In this document: positions 18,213-26,801 of the stretch, piece by piece
Layout of the letters: the number at the start of each line of letters is the position of its first letter
How positions within the stretch are numbered: the stretch's first letter is position 1
Assembly: GCF_044003965.1 (NCBI RefSeq)
Contig: NZ_JBAWKC010000001.1
Coordinates: forward strand, 62,001 to 126,000
Source: Yeosuana aquiaggeris
GTDB taxonomy: Bacteria > Bacteroidota > Bacteroidia > Flavobacteriales > Flavobacteriaceae
Reading direction: 5' to 3'
DNA length: 64,000 nucleotides
Notes under the pieces: model-generated
The model's database searches: none
Told to the model about the DNA's origin: nothing
Seen by the model: only the letters and a program-made list of their open reading frames with translations
Position numbers and translations under genes: made by a program

Positions 18213-18234
18213 CACAAAAATATTATTTCTCTTT

Positions 18235-19161
18235 ATGAGTAAATTAGTCATTGTAGGTACTTTAGCGTTTGATGCTATTGAAACTCCTTTCGGTAAAACC
18301 GATAAAATACTTGGTGGCGCAGCCACTTTTATTGGTTTATCAGCCTCACAGTTTGATGTTGATTCTGCTGTTGTATCAATCATTGGTGGTGATTTTCCTC
18401 AAGAATATTTAGATTTATTGTCTAGTAAAAACATAAATGTCTCTGGTGTTGAAATTGTTAAAGAAGGAAAAACATTTTTCTGGAGTGGTAAATACCACAA
18501 TGATATGAATACCCGAGATACTTTAGTAACTGAATTAAATACATTGGCCGATTTCAATCCTGTAGTACCCACAAATTATCGTGATGCTGAGGTTGTTATG
18601 CTTGGAAACTTGCATCCTATAGTTCAATCAAGTGTATTAAATCAAATGACCACTAAACCAAAATTGGTGATATTAGATACCATGAATTTTTGGATGGATA
18701 GTGCTCTTTCAGATTTGCATGATGTTATTAAACGAATTGACGTCATTACTATTAATGATGAGGAGGCTAGACAACTAACTGGTGAATACTCCTTAGTAGT
18801 AGCGGCAAGAAAAATTAATGAAATGGGCCCTAAATATGTGGTTATTAAAAAAGGTGAACATGGGGCTTTATTGTTTCACAATGATAATGTCTTCTATGCT
18901 CCTGCGTTGCCTTTAGAAGAAGTATTTGACCCAACAGGTGCTGGAGATACTTTTGCTGGTGGTTTTGCTGGATATATAGCAAAAACTGGAGATACCTCAT
19001 TTGAAAACATGAAGAATGCGGTTATTTATGGATCAACCTTAGCCTCTTTTTGTGTTGAAAAATTTGGGACAGAACGCATGAAAACTTTGACTCATGACGA
19101 AGTTCATAAGCGTTTATTACAATTTAAAAAACTAACACAATTTGATATCAAATTAACATAA
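18235..19161 (+). CDS. PfkB family carbohydrate/nucleoside kinase
   Basis: The 308-residue ribokinase-fold protein has an N-terminal LVIVGTLAFDAIETPFG with GGAATFIGLSAS, and the C-terminal PfkB signature DPTGAGDTFAGGFAGYIA containing the catalytic Asp and anion hole. ITINDEEARQLTGE is the usual middle motif. The substrate may be a sugar or nucleoside. It lies directly upstream of purF, separated by a strong terminator, an order common in Flavobacteria and compatible with a purine-related role. Confidence 0.88.
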   Translation: MSKLVIVGTLAFDAIETPFGKTDKILGGAATFIGLSASQFDVDSAVVSIIGGDFPQEYLDLLSSKNINVSGVEIVKEGKTFFWSGKYHNDMNTRDTLVTELNTLADFNPVVPTNYRDAEVVMLGNLHPIVQSSVLNQMTTKPKLVILDTMNFWMDSALSDLHDVIKRIDVITINDEEARQLTGEYSLVVAARKINEMGPKYVVIKKGEHGALLFHNDNVFYAPALPLEEVFDPTGAGDTFAGGFAGYIAKTGDTSFENMKNAVIYGSTLASFCVEKFGTERMKTLTHDEVHKRLLQFKKLTQFDIKLT

Positions 19162-19163
19162 AC

Positions 19164-19192
19164 AAACGCGCTCTAAATAGAGCGCGTTTTTT
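19164..19192 (+). terminator. Terminator after the PfkB kinase gene
   Basis: The GC-rich 11-bp stem AAACGCGCTCT / AGAGCGCGTTT with loop AAAT, followed by a T run, is a strong intrinsic terminator placed 2 bp after the kinase stop and 32 bp before purF. Confidence 0.85.
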
Positions 19193-19224
19193 AATTATAT
19201 AAAAAAACAAATAATACTACTCAA

Positions 19225-21123
19225 ATGAGCGATGCTTTAAAACATGAATGCGGAATTGCTGTTTTAAGACTTTTAAAACCATTAGAATTCTATAAAGAGA
19301 AATATGGAAGTGCTTTTTATGGCGTCAATAAGATGTATCTTATGATGGAAAAACAGCATAACAGAGGTCAGGATGGTGCTGGTTTTGCAAGTATTAAATT
19401 AGATACAAAACCTGGCGAGCGCTATATAAGTAGAGTGCGTTCTATAGCACAACAGCCCATTCAAGATATTTTTGCTCAAATTAATCAACGTATTAACAAA
19501 GAGTTTTCTGAAAACCCTGAATATGTTGAAAATGTTGCTTTACAAAAAAAGAACATTCCATATATTGGTGAACTCTTTTTAGGACATGTTAGATATGGTA
19601 CTTTTGGAAAGAACAGTGTGGAAAGTGTTCATCCATTCTTAAGACAAAATAACTGGCAACACAGAAATCTTATTCTTGCTGGAAACTTTAACATGACCAA
19701 TGTTAAAGAATTATTTCAAAACCTCATTGATTTAGGTCAGCATCCAAAGGAGTATACGGATACTATAACCATAATGGAAAAAATTGGTCACTTTTTAGAT
19801 GATTCTGTTAGCAAAATTTATAAAGATTTAAAAAATGAAGGTTACAGCAAAAACGAGTGTTCGCCGCTTATTGCAGACCGTTTAAACGTTGCTAAAATAC
19901 TTAAAAGAGCTGCTAAAAATTGGGATGGAGGATATGCTATGGCAGGATTATTAGGACATGGTGATTCATTTGTATTAAGAGATCCCGCAGGGATACGCCC
20001 TGCATATTATTATAAAGATGACGAAATTGTTGTGGTAGCTTCTGAACGCCCTGTGATCCAAACGGTATTTAATGTAAAATATCAGGATGTTAAAGAATTG
20101 GAACCTGGTTATGCTATTATCACAAAGAAATCTGGAAAGACTGCCCTCAAAAAAATATTGAACCCATTAGAGCGAAAAGCTTGCTCATTTGAACGCATTT
20201 ATTTTTCAAGAGGAAGTGATGCCGAAATTTATCAAGAAAGAAAAATGCTTGGTAGATTACTAATGCCGAAAGTGTTAGAAGCCATCAACAAGGACATTAA
20301 AAACACTGTTTTTTCTTACATACCAAACACTGCAGAAACCTCATTTTATGGTATGATAGAAACTGTAGAAGATTTCCTTAACAAAAAGAAAACCAAAGCC
20401 ATTCTTAGCGGTAGCAGAAATTTGTCTGCAGAGCGTGTTACCGAAATTTTATCACAAATGCCACGTATTGAAAAGATTGCCATTAAGGATGTTAAATTAA
20501 GAACTTTTATTACAGAAGACAGCAGCCGTGACGACTTAGTGGCGCACGTTTATGATGTAACCTATGGTGTTATCAAGCGAACCGATAATTTGGTTATTAT
20601 AGATGATAGTATTGTTCGTGGAACAACTTTAAAAATGAGTATCATAAAAATGCTTGATAGGTTGAATCCTAAAAAAATTGTGATTGTTTCTTCTGCACCA
20701 CAAATACGTTATCCAGATTGTTATGGTATTGATATGGCCAACCTTGAAAGTCTCATAGCTTTTAAAGCCGCATTAGAATTGCTCAAAGAGTCAAACAAAT
20801 ACGACATTGTAAAAGAGGTCTATGATAAATGTATTGATCAAACAGAACTAGAAGATAAAGAGGTAAAAAACTTTGTTAAAGAAATTTATGATCCGTTTAC
20901 TGATGAGCAAATCTCTGATAAAATAGCAGAATTACTAACTGGTGAAAATGTTAATTCAGAAATAAAAATAATATTCCAGTCAGTTGAAAATTTGCATAAA
21001 GCATGCCCTAATCATTTAGGCGATTGGTATTTTACCGGCAACTACCCAACCGTAGGTGGCAATAGAGTGGTTAACAGAGCTTTTATCAACTTTTATGAAG
21101 GCAATAAAAAAAGAGCGTATTAA
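19225..21123 (+). CDS. purF: Amidophosphoribosyltransferase
   Basis: The 632-residue enzyme makes 5-phosphoribosylamine from PRPP and glutamine, the first purine step. It is a class II (Ntn) amidotransferase with the nucleophile Cys at residue 9 (HECGIAVLRL), exposed after removal of a short propeptide; HNRGQDGAGFAS and GHVRYGTFG follow. The phosphoribosyltransferase half has the PRPP site LVIIDDSIVRGTTLK and APQIRYPDCYGIDM. It is longer than E. coli PurF (about 505 residues) because of inserts in both halves, as in other Flavobacteria. No terminator is seen right after it. Confidence 0.92.
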   Translation: MSDALKHECGIAVLRLLKPLEFYKEKYGSAFYGVNKMYLMMEKQHNRGQDGAGFASIKLDTKPGERYISRVRSIAQQPIQDIFAQINQRINKEFSENPEYVENVALQKKNIPYIGELFLGHVRYGTFGKNSVESVHPFLRQNNWQHRNLILAGNFNMTNVKELFQNLIDLGQHPKEYTDTITIMEKIGHFLDDSVSKIYKDLKNEGYSKNECSPLIADRLNVAKILKRAAKNWDGGYAMAGLLGHGDSFVLRDPAGIRPAYYYKDDEIVVVASERPVIQTVFNVKYQDVKELEPGYAIITKKSGKTALKKILNPLERKACSFERIYFSRGSDAEIYQERKMLGRLLMPKVLEAINKDIKNTVFSYIPNTAETSFYGMIETVEDFLNKKKTKAILSGSRNLSAERVTEILSQMPRIEKIAIKDVKLRTFITEDSSRDDLVAHVYDVTYGVIKRTDNLVIIDDSIVRGTTLKMSIIKMLDRLNPKKIVIVSSAPQIRYPDCYGIDMANLESLIAFKAALELLKESNKYDIVKEVYDKCIDQTELEDKEVKNFVKEIYDPFTDEQISDKIAELLTGENVNSEIKIIFQSVENLHKACPNHLGDWYFTGNYPTVGGNRVVNRAFINFYEGNKKRAY

Positions 21124-21226
21124 TTTTAAATTCATCAAATTTTAGGCACTTTATCCATGATAATTACATTTAATCTAATAAAAGTGCTGTTTATCTAAAA
21201 AATAAAATTTTTATCTAAAATACATA

Positions 21227-21234
21227 TAAATTGG
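21227..21234 (+). promoter_or_regulatory. -7-like element of small RNA copy 1
   Basis: TAAATTGG, one base off TAnnTTTG, sits at exactly the same distance from the repeated RNA body as the perfect -7 box of copy 2. No -33 TTG is visible, so this copy may be weaker. Confidence 0.4.
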
Positions 21235-21236
21235 TA

Positions 21237-21312
21237 TCACCATAACATAAGTAGGTTAAGTTCATGGTAGATTTGGGGCAAAAAAAGGTGAACTTCTGTT
21301 CGCCTTTTTTTA
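21237..21312 (+). ncRNA. Candidate small RNA, copy 1 of a tandem pair
   Basis: A 43-bp block starting TCACCATAACATAAG and ending GATTTGGGGC, plus a run of A, is repeated identically 201 bp downstream. Here it is followed by a hairpin AGGTGAAC-TTCT-GTTCGCCT (one U-G pair, 21286-21305) and TTTTTTT, a terminator. No reading frame fits and the downstream gene (sod) is on the other strand, so the product is most simply a free RNA of about 70 nt. The internal AAGTTC could pair with GAACTT of the terminator arm. Identity unknown; comparison with Rfam would settle it. Confidence 0.65.
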
Positions 21313-21405
21313 TGCCCTTTTTAATTAATACAAGGAAATTTCTTCCTGAAACAGCATCGCGTTTTCTCTGTTAAGCTAATAAATTAGTAGTTGAACTAAA
21401 ATATT

Positions 21406-21435
21406 TTTGTAGTTGTTAATGACTGCATACATTTG
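21406..21435 (+). promoter_or_regulatory. Promoter of small RNA copy 2
   Basis: TTTG at 21406-21409 and a perfect -7 box TACATTTG at 21428-21435, 18 bp apart, match the Bacteroidota housekeeping promoter. The transcript would start at about 21442, at the beginning of the repeated block. Confidence 0.6.
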
Positions 21436-21437
21436 AC

Positions 21438-21509
21438 TCACCATAACATAAGTAGGTTAAGTTCATGGTAGATTTGGGGCAAAAAGGTGAACTAACGTTC
21501 ACCTTTTTC
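21438..21509 (+). ncRNA. Candidate small RNA, copy 2 of a tandem pair
   Basis: This repeats the 43-bp block of copy 1 without a mismatch. The terminator is kept as a perfect 12-bp stem (AAAAAGGTGAAC, 21481-21492, with GTTCACCTTTTT, 21497-21508), but the loop changes from TTCT to TAAC and a stem base differs (G-U becomes A-U). Conservation of body and stem with a free loop supports an RNA with structure. The flanks of the two copies are not alike apart from the -7 region. Confidence 0.7.
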
Positions 21510-21540
21510 ATTTGAAATATTTACTAATTTGATAGATATA

Positions 21541-21575
21541 AAAAAAGCGTCTAGATAAATCTAGACGCTTTTTTT
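21541..21575. terminator. Bidirectional terminator next to sod
   Basis: A 15-bp perfect stem (AAAAAAGCGTCTAGA with TCTAGACGCTTTTTT, loop TAAA) lies 23 bp beyond the sod stop on the minus strand, and can also block read-through from the small RNA side. Confidence 0.85.
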
Positions 21576-21597
21576 ATAATATCAATTTAACTATCTG

Positions 21598-22206
21598 TTA
21601 TTTTCCTAAAGCATATCTTCTTTCAACTTCATTCCAGTTAATGACATTAAAAAATGCATTAATATAATCAGGACGACGGTTTTGATAATTTAAATAATAG
21701 GCGTGTTCCCAAACATCAATTCCTAAAATTGGAGTCCCCCCACAAGAAACTCCAGGCATTATTGGATTATCTTGATTTGGTGTTGAACAAACCTCAACTT
21801 TTCCACCCTTATGAACACATAACCAGGCCCAACCTGAGCCAAAACGAGTAGCCGCAGCTTTACTAAAAGCGTCCTTAAAAGCATCTACAGATCCAAATGC
21901 TGTAATAATAGCCTCTTTTAACTCTCCAGACAAATATCCTTTTCCTTCTGGATTCATAACATCCCAATATAATGCATGATTATAAAATCCACCGCCATTA
22001 TTCCTTACGGCTGCATTATTCATATCTAAACCAGTAAGTATGTCTTCAATAGATTTACTTTCTAAATTAGTACCTGCTATAGCCGTATTCAAATTATTTG
22101 TATATCCTTGGTGATGTTTTGTATGATGTATCTCCATAGTGCGCGCGTCAATATGAGGCTCTAAAGCGTCATATGCATATCCTAATTTCGGTAATTCAAA
22201 AGCCAT
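21598..22206 (-). CDS. sodA: Superoxide dismutase (Fe/Mn)
   Basis: The 202-residue enzyme dismutates superoxide. The family motifs are present: LPKLGYAYDALEPHIDARTMEIHHTKHHQGYTNN reduced to its His ligands near residues 27-31, the NHALYWDVM region, the metal site DVWEHAYYLNYQNRRPDY and GSGWAWL. It has no signal peptide, so it is cytoplasmic. Fe or Mn preference cannot be settled by eye, so the symbol is provisional. Confidence 0.92.
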   Translation of the reverse strand: MAFELPKLGYAYDALEPHIDARTMEIHHTKHHQGYTNNLNTAIAGTNLESKSIEDILTGLDMNNAAVRNNGGGFYNHALYWDVMNPEGKGYLSGELKEAIITAFGSVDAFKDAFSKAAATRFGSGWAWLCVHKGGKVEVCSTPNQDNPIMPGVSCGGTPILGIDVWEHAYYLNYQNRRPDYINAFFNVINWNEVERRYALGK

Positions 22207-22244
22207 AATTATTTTGTTTTAATTTATTAATATTTTATTTCATC

Positions 22245-22252
22245 CAAATTTA
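22245..22252 (-). promoter_or_regulatory. -7 promoter element of sod
   Basis: On the minus strand TAAATTTG, a perfect TAnnTTTG, lies 39 bp upstream of the sod start; a TTG lies 14 bp further upstream, slightly close for a -33 element. Confidence 0.5.
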
Positions 22253-22334
22253 CGCATAAATGCCTTCAATTAAAAATAATTAATAGTTATGAACTCATTG
22301 ATAGTTTTTATCTTGTAAGCAAAATTTCTTTTTT

Positions 22335-25300
22335 GTGGAAAACTTGCCTTCCTTTACAATTTACAACGCATCAGCAGGTAGCGGAAAGACCTACACTCTT
22401 GTTAAAGAGTACCTTAAAATATTATTCAAGTCTGAAAAAAGGGAGCCATTCAAACATATTTTAGCCATCACTTTTACCAACAAAGCAGTGGCTGAAATGA
22501 AGGAGCGAATTATCGACACCCTCAAAGAGTTTTCTTCTAAAACAATTTTATCACAGCCTAACAGTATGTTTATGGCCATTAATGAAGAGCTTGAAATGGA
22601 TGCTATGGCATTGCATTTAAAATCTAAGAAGCTTTTAGAAACTATTTTACATAATTATGCGGCTTTTGATGTTTCTACTATTGATGGATTTACTCATAAA
22701 CTCATTAGAACCTTTGCGCATGACTTAAAACTTCCATTAAATTTTGAGGTTGAAATTGACCAAGAAACCCTTTTAAATGAAGCGGTTGATAGCCTTCTTT
22801 CAAAAGCTGGACTTGAAAAAAAACTCACTAAAGTCCTGGTTGATTTTGCCATTGAAAAGGCTGATGACGACAAAAGCTGGGATCTTTCTTTTGATTTTAA
22901 CAAGATTGCTAAACTTCTTATTAATGAAAATGATATTCCTTTTATTGAAACTTTAAAAGAAAAATCAATAGAAGACTTTAATGCTCTTAAACTTTTACTA
23001 AAAGAGCAGATAACCCTTTCTGAGAAAATTATTGTTGATACTTCTAATAAAGTTCTAACTTTTATTCAGGAATGCGGGCTAGAATTTAATAACTTCTCTG
23101 GCAGCTATTTACCTAAACATTTTAAAAATTTAGCAGATAAAAAATATGACTTAAACTTTGAAACTAAATGGCAGAAAGATTTAATTGAAAACAATCCTAT
23201 TTACCCCAAAAGAGTTGGTGAGGATATCATTTTAATTATTGACAATATTCAGCCTCAACTAATTTCAGCCTTTAATGAAACAAAACAGGCGGTTTATCAT
23301 CTTAAGTTTCTTAAAGCCTTTTATAAAAATATCACCCCTTTATCGGTTTTAAACGCCATAAATCATGAACTTAAATCTCTTAAAAGCGAACAAAACAAAA
23401 TATTGATTTCAGAATTTAACTCCATAATAAGCAATGAAATCAAAAATCAACCAACCCCTTTTATTTATGAACGCATTGGTGAAAAATTTAATCATTATTT
23501 TATTGATGAGTTTCAAGACACATCAATACTTCAATGGGAAAATTTAATTCCACTAATAAGTAACTCACTTTCCACTGAAAACGGAAGCGCCATGTTGGTA
23601 GGTGATGCAAAACAAGCAATATATCGCTGGCGTGGTGGCAAAGCAGAACAATTTATTGATTTATTTAATGACGTGAATCCTTTTCATGTTGATAAAAAAA
23701 TAAAAAATCTACCCACTAACTATCGAAGTTTTAAGGAGATTATAAGTTTTAATAATGCTTTTTTTAAGTATATAGCAACACATGTTTTTATCAATAAAGG
23801 CTATGAATCTCTTTATGAAAATGCCTCTCAAGACAGTTCTTTTCAAGATCATGGTTATGTAAATTTTACATTTTTAGAAATAACAAAAGAGGATGACAGG
23901 GATGTACTTTATGCTTCTAAAGTATTTGAAACCATTAATACCTGTAGAGAGAATAATTTTAATCTGGAAGACATTTGCATCTTAGTCAGAAAGAAAAAAG
24001 AAGGGGTTGCCATTGCCAATTATTTAAGTCAGAAAGCGGTTCCTATTATTTCTTCTGAGACTTTGTTAATTTACAACGCCCAAGAAGTTAAGTTTATTAA
24101 TGATTTGCTCACGCTCATTATTCAACCAAAAAATAATGAAATAAAAGTCAGCGTCCTAAATTACTTAGCGACTCTATTTAAGATTGAGGACAAACATGCC
24201 TTTTTTAGTAATCGCATTCATTTGCCGGTAGCTCACTTATTCAAAAGTTTCGAGGTTTTTGAGGTTTATATGAATAGTAACTCATTACTTGATCTTTCTC
24301 TTTATGATCTCACTGAAACCATTGTAAGAAATTTTAAACTGGTAAAAACTTCAAACGCTTATGTTCAGTTTTATTTAGATATAGTTTTAGATTACACTCA
24401 GAAAAAAGGATCCGATATTTCAGGTTTTTTGAATTATTTCGATAAGAAAAAAGACTCTTTAAGTATTGTTTCTCCTAGTGGTCAAAATGCTGTTCAAATT
24501 ATGACTATACATAAAGCTAAAGGGCTGGAATTTCCTGTAGTTATTTTTCCCTACGCAGATTTAGATATTTACTCAGAAATAGAACCTAAAGAATGGTTTC
24601 CGTTAGAAAAAGAAAACTTCAATGATTTTTCGCATACGCTTTTAAATTATTCTAAGGACTTTGAATATTTTGGAGAGGAGGGTTTAAGAATATTTAATTC
24701 ACACAAATCTGAACAAGAACTAGATAACATCAATCTTTTATATGTTACATTAACAAGAGCTATTGAACAGCTGTATGTTATTTCAAAAAAAGAAAATTTG
24801 ATAAAAGAGGGTGTGACTGAGAAAAAATATTCAGGATTATTTATTAATTATCTCACATATTTAGGGCTTTGGCATGATTCTGATTTATCCTATAGTTTTG
24901 GAAAACCAGAAAAATCTGATAAACAAAACAAACAAAAACTCCTGTTACAAGAGCAAGAATTTATTTCTACTGCAAAAGAAGATCACAATATAAAAATTGT
25001 TACTAACTCTGGTTATTTATGGGACTCCAATCAAGAAGAAGCCATAGAAAAAGGCAATCTCATTCATGATATCATGCAAAAAATCAACACGAAAGAAGAT
25101 GTTGACTTTACTATAAATGATTTTTTGGAATCGTCTATAATTAACCTGGAACAATCTGAAATACTAAAAACAATAGTTTTTGAAATTATTGAACATCCAA
25201 AACTTTCCAATTGTTTTAATTCAGATCTTCTCATATACAATGAACGTGATATAATTACCAATCAAGCTCAGATTTTAAGACCTGACAGAGTCATTATTAA

Positions 25301-25466
25301 TTCTAAAAACGAAGCTATTATCATTGATTATAAAACGGGTAAAGAAGACAAAAGTCATATACAGCAATTAATTTCTTATCAGGATGTATTAGAATCAATG
25401 CACTTAAAAGTGATAAAAAAATTTCTTGTTTATATTAATAATGACATACAAGTAAAAGAATTATAA
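22335..25466 (+). CDS. AddA/RecB-like helicase-nuclease
   Basis: The 1043-residue UvrD-type (SF1A) helicase starts at a GTG and has Walker A in NASAGSGKTYTLVKEYL, AITFTNKAVAEMKERI (motif Ia), Walker B HYFIDEFQDTSILQW, motif III VGDAKQAIYRWRGGKAEQF, motif V QIMTIHKAKGLEFPVVIFP and motif VI LLYVTLTRAIEQLYV. A C-terminal PD-(D/E)XK nuclease follows: GNLIHDIMQKI, RPDRVIINSK and AIIIDYKTGKED. It probably processes double-strand ends for recombination with the AddB-like protein at 28225. It is shorter than typical AddA (about 1200 residues). kbl follows 19 bp downstream. Confidence 0.88.
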   Translation: MENLPSFTIYNASAGSGKTYTLVKEYLKILFKSEKREPFKHILAITFTNKAVAEMKERIIDTLKEFSSKTILSQPNSMFMAINEELEMDAMALHLKSKKLLETILHNYAAFDVSTIDGFTHKLIRTFAHDLKLPLNFEVEIDQETLLNEAVDSLLSKAGLEKKLTKVLVDFAIEKADDDKSWDLSFDFNKIAKLLINENDIPFIETLKEKSIEDFNALKLLLKEQITLSEKIIVDTSNKVLTFIQECGLEFNNFSGSYLPKHFKNLADKKYDLNFETKWQKDLIENNPIYPKRVGEDIILIIDNIQPQLISAFNETKQAVYHLKFLKAFYKNITPLSVLNAINHELKSLKSEQNKILISEFNSIISNEIKNQPTPFIYERIGEKFNHYFIDEFQDTSILQWENLIPLISNSLSTENGSAMLVGDAKQAIYRWRGGKAEQFIDLFNDVNPFHVDKKIKNLPTNYRSFKEIISFNNAFFKYIATHVFINKGYESLYENASQDSSFQDHGYVNFTFLEITKEDDRDVLYASKVFETINTCRENNFNLEDICILVRKKKEGVAIANYLSQKAVPIISSETLLIYNAQEVKFINDLLTLIIQPKNNEIKVSVLNYLATLFKIEDKHAFFSNRIHLPVAHLFKSFEVFEVYMNSNSLLDLSLYDLTETIVRNFKLVKTSNAYVQFYLDIVLDYTQKKGSDISGFLNYFDKKKDSLSIVSPSGQNAVQIMTIHKAKGLEFPVVIFPYADLDIYSEIEPKEWFPLEKENFNDFSHTLLNYSKDFEYFGEEGLRIFNSHKSEQELDNINLLYVTLTRAIEQLYVISKKENLIKEGVTEKKYSGLFINYLTYLGLWHDSDLSYSFGKPEKSDKQNKQKLLLQEQEFISTAKEDHNIKIVTNSGYLWDSNQEEAIEKGNLIHDIMQKINTKEDVDFTINDFLESSIINLEQSEILKTIVFEIIEHPKLSNCFNSDLLIYNERDIITNQAQILRPDRVIINSKNEAIIIDYKTGKEDKSHIQQLISYQDVLESMHLKVIKKFLVYINNDIQVKEL

Positions 25467-25485
25467 CTTTGTAAAAAATAATAAA

Positions 25486-26679
25486 ATGTACGGCAAACTT
25501 CAACAACATTTGCAACAAGAACTTCAATCTATTGAAGACAACGGTCTTTTTAAAAAAGAACGCATAATAACCTCGGCTCAAGGCGCTGAAATAACACTAA
25601 ATACAGGGGAAACGGTTTTAAATTTTTGCGCCAATAATTATTTGGGATTATCCTCTCATCCTGAGGTTATTCAAGCCGCTAAAGATACTATGGACACTCA
25701 TGGATTTGGAATGTCTTCGGTAAGATTTATTTGTGGAACACAAGATATTCACAAAGAATTAGAGCAAAAAATTGCGAATTTTTATCAGACTGAAGATACC
25801 ATATTATATGCTGCAGCTTTTGATGCTAATGGAGGCGTATTTGAGCCTCTTTTTGGTGCTGAAGATGCCATTATTTCAGATTCTTTAAATCATGCCTCTA
25901 TTATTGATGGGGTGCGTTTATGTAAAGCCGCAAGATATCGATACGAAAACAGTAATATGTCTGATTTGGAGCAACAGCTTATTTCAGCCAATATGAATGG
26001 CGCCAGATTTAAAATTATTGTGACTGATGGTGTGTTTTCAATGGACGGATTGGTAGCGCCTCTTGATAAAATTTGTGATCTAGCTGACAAATATGATGCG
26101 TTAGTTATGATTGATGAGTGCCATGCAGCCGGATTTATAGGAAAAACTGGCAGAGGAACCCTTGAAGAAAAAGGGGTCATGGGCAGAATTGACATTATTA
26201 CTGGAACTCTAGGAAAAGCCTTAGGAGGCGCCATGGGAGGTTATACAACCGGTAAAAAAGAAATTATAGAAATGTTACGCCAACGTTCAAGACCCTATTT
26301 GTTTTCAAATTCACTTGCGCCGGCTATTGTTGGTGCTTCTATTAAAGTTTTTGAAATGCTCACTAACAATACAAGCTTAAGAGACACTTTAGAATGGAAT
26401 ACTAATTATTTCAAAAAAGGTATGAAAGAAGCTGGTTTTGATATTATTGATGGAGATTCAGCTATAGTTCCTGTTATGCTATATGATGCAAAATTGTCAC
26501 AAACTATGGCCAATATGTTATTAAAAGAAGGTATTTATGTAATAGGGTTCTTTTTTCCTGTAGTTCCGAAAGAAAAAGCAAGAATTAGAGTACAATTATC
26601 ATCCGCACATACCAAAAAGCATTTAGACAAGGCTATTTATGCGTTTACTAAGGTTGGAAAAGCACTGAATATTATCTAA
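25486..26679 (+). CDS. kbl: Glycine C-acetyltransferase (2-amino-3-ketobutyrate CoA ligase)
   Basis: The 397-residue PLP enzyme of the alpha-oxoamine synthase family shows NFCANNYLGLSSHPEV, GFGMSSVRFICGTQDIH, DSLNHASIIDG, VMIDECHAAGFIGKTGRGT and the PLP Lys in TGTLGKALGGAMGGY. These match Kbl more closely than other family members. It converts 2-amino-3-oxobutyrate and CoA to glycine and acetyl-CoA in threonine breakdown. The partner threonine dehydrogenase is not adjacent. Confidence 0.93.
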   Translation: MYGKLQQHLQQELQSIEDNGLFKKERIITSAQGAEITLNTGETVLNFCANNYLGLSSHPEVIQAAKDTMDTHGFGMSSVRFICGTQDIHKELEQKIANFYQTEDTILYAAAFDANGGVFEPLFGAEDAIISDSLNHASIIDGVRLCKAARYRYENSNMSDLEQQLISANMNGARFKIIVTDGVFSMDGLVAPLDKICDLADKYDALVMIDECHAAGFIGKTGRGTLEEKGVMGRIDIITGTLGKALGGAMGGYTTGKKEIIEMLRQRSRPYLFSNSLAPAIVGASIKVFEMLTNNTSLRDTLEWNTNYFKKGMKEAGFDIIDGDSAIVPVMLYDAKLSQTMANMLLKEGIYVIGFFFPVVPKEKARIRVQLSSAHTKKHLDKAIYAFTKVGKALNII

Positions 26680-26732
26680 AATAGCTTGGAACTATTGATT
26701 ATTAAACAGTTTCTTCAATTTTTTTGTATAAT

Positions 26733-26740
26733 TATCTTTG
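26733..26740 (+). promoter_or_regulatory. -7 promoter element of the OmpA-family gene
   Basis: TATCTTTG is a perfect TAnnTTTG match 62 bp upstream of the ATG at 26802. No -33 TTTG is at standard spacing. Confidence 0.45.
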
Positions 26741-26801
26741 TTAATAAAATTTAACAACTTACTTTTGTTTACAATTAACACTTAAAATTAAACTTTTGAA
26801 T

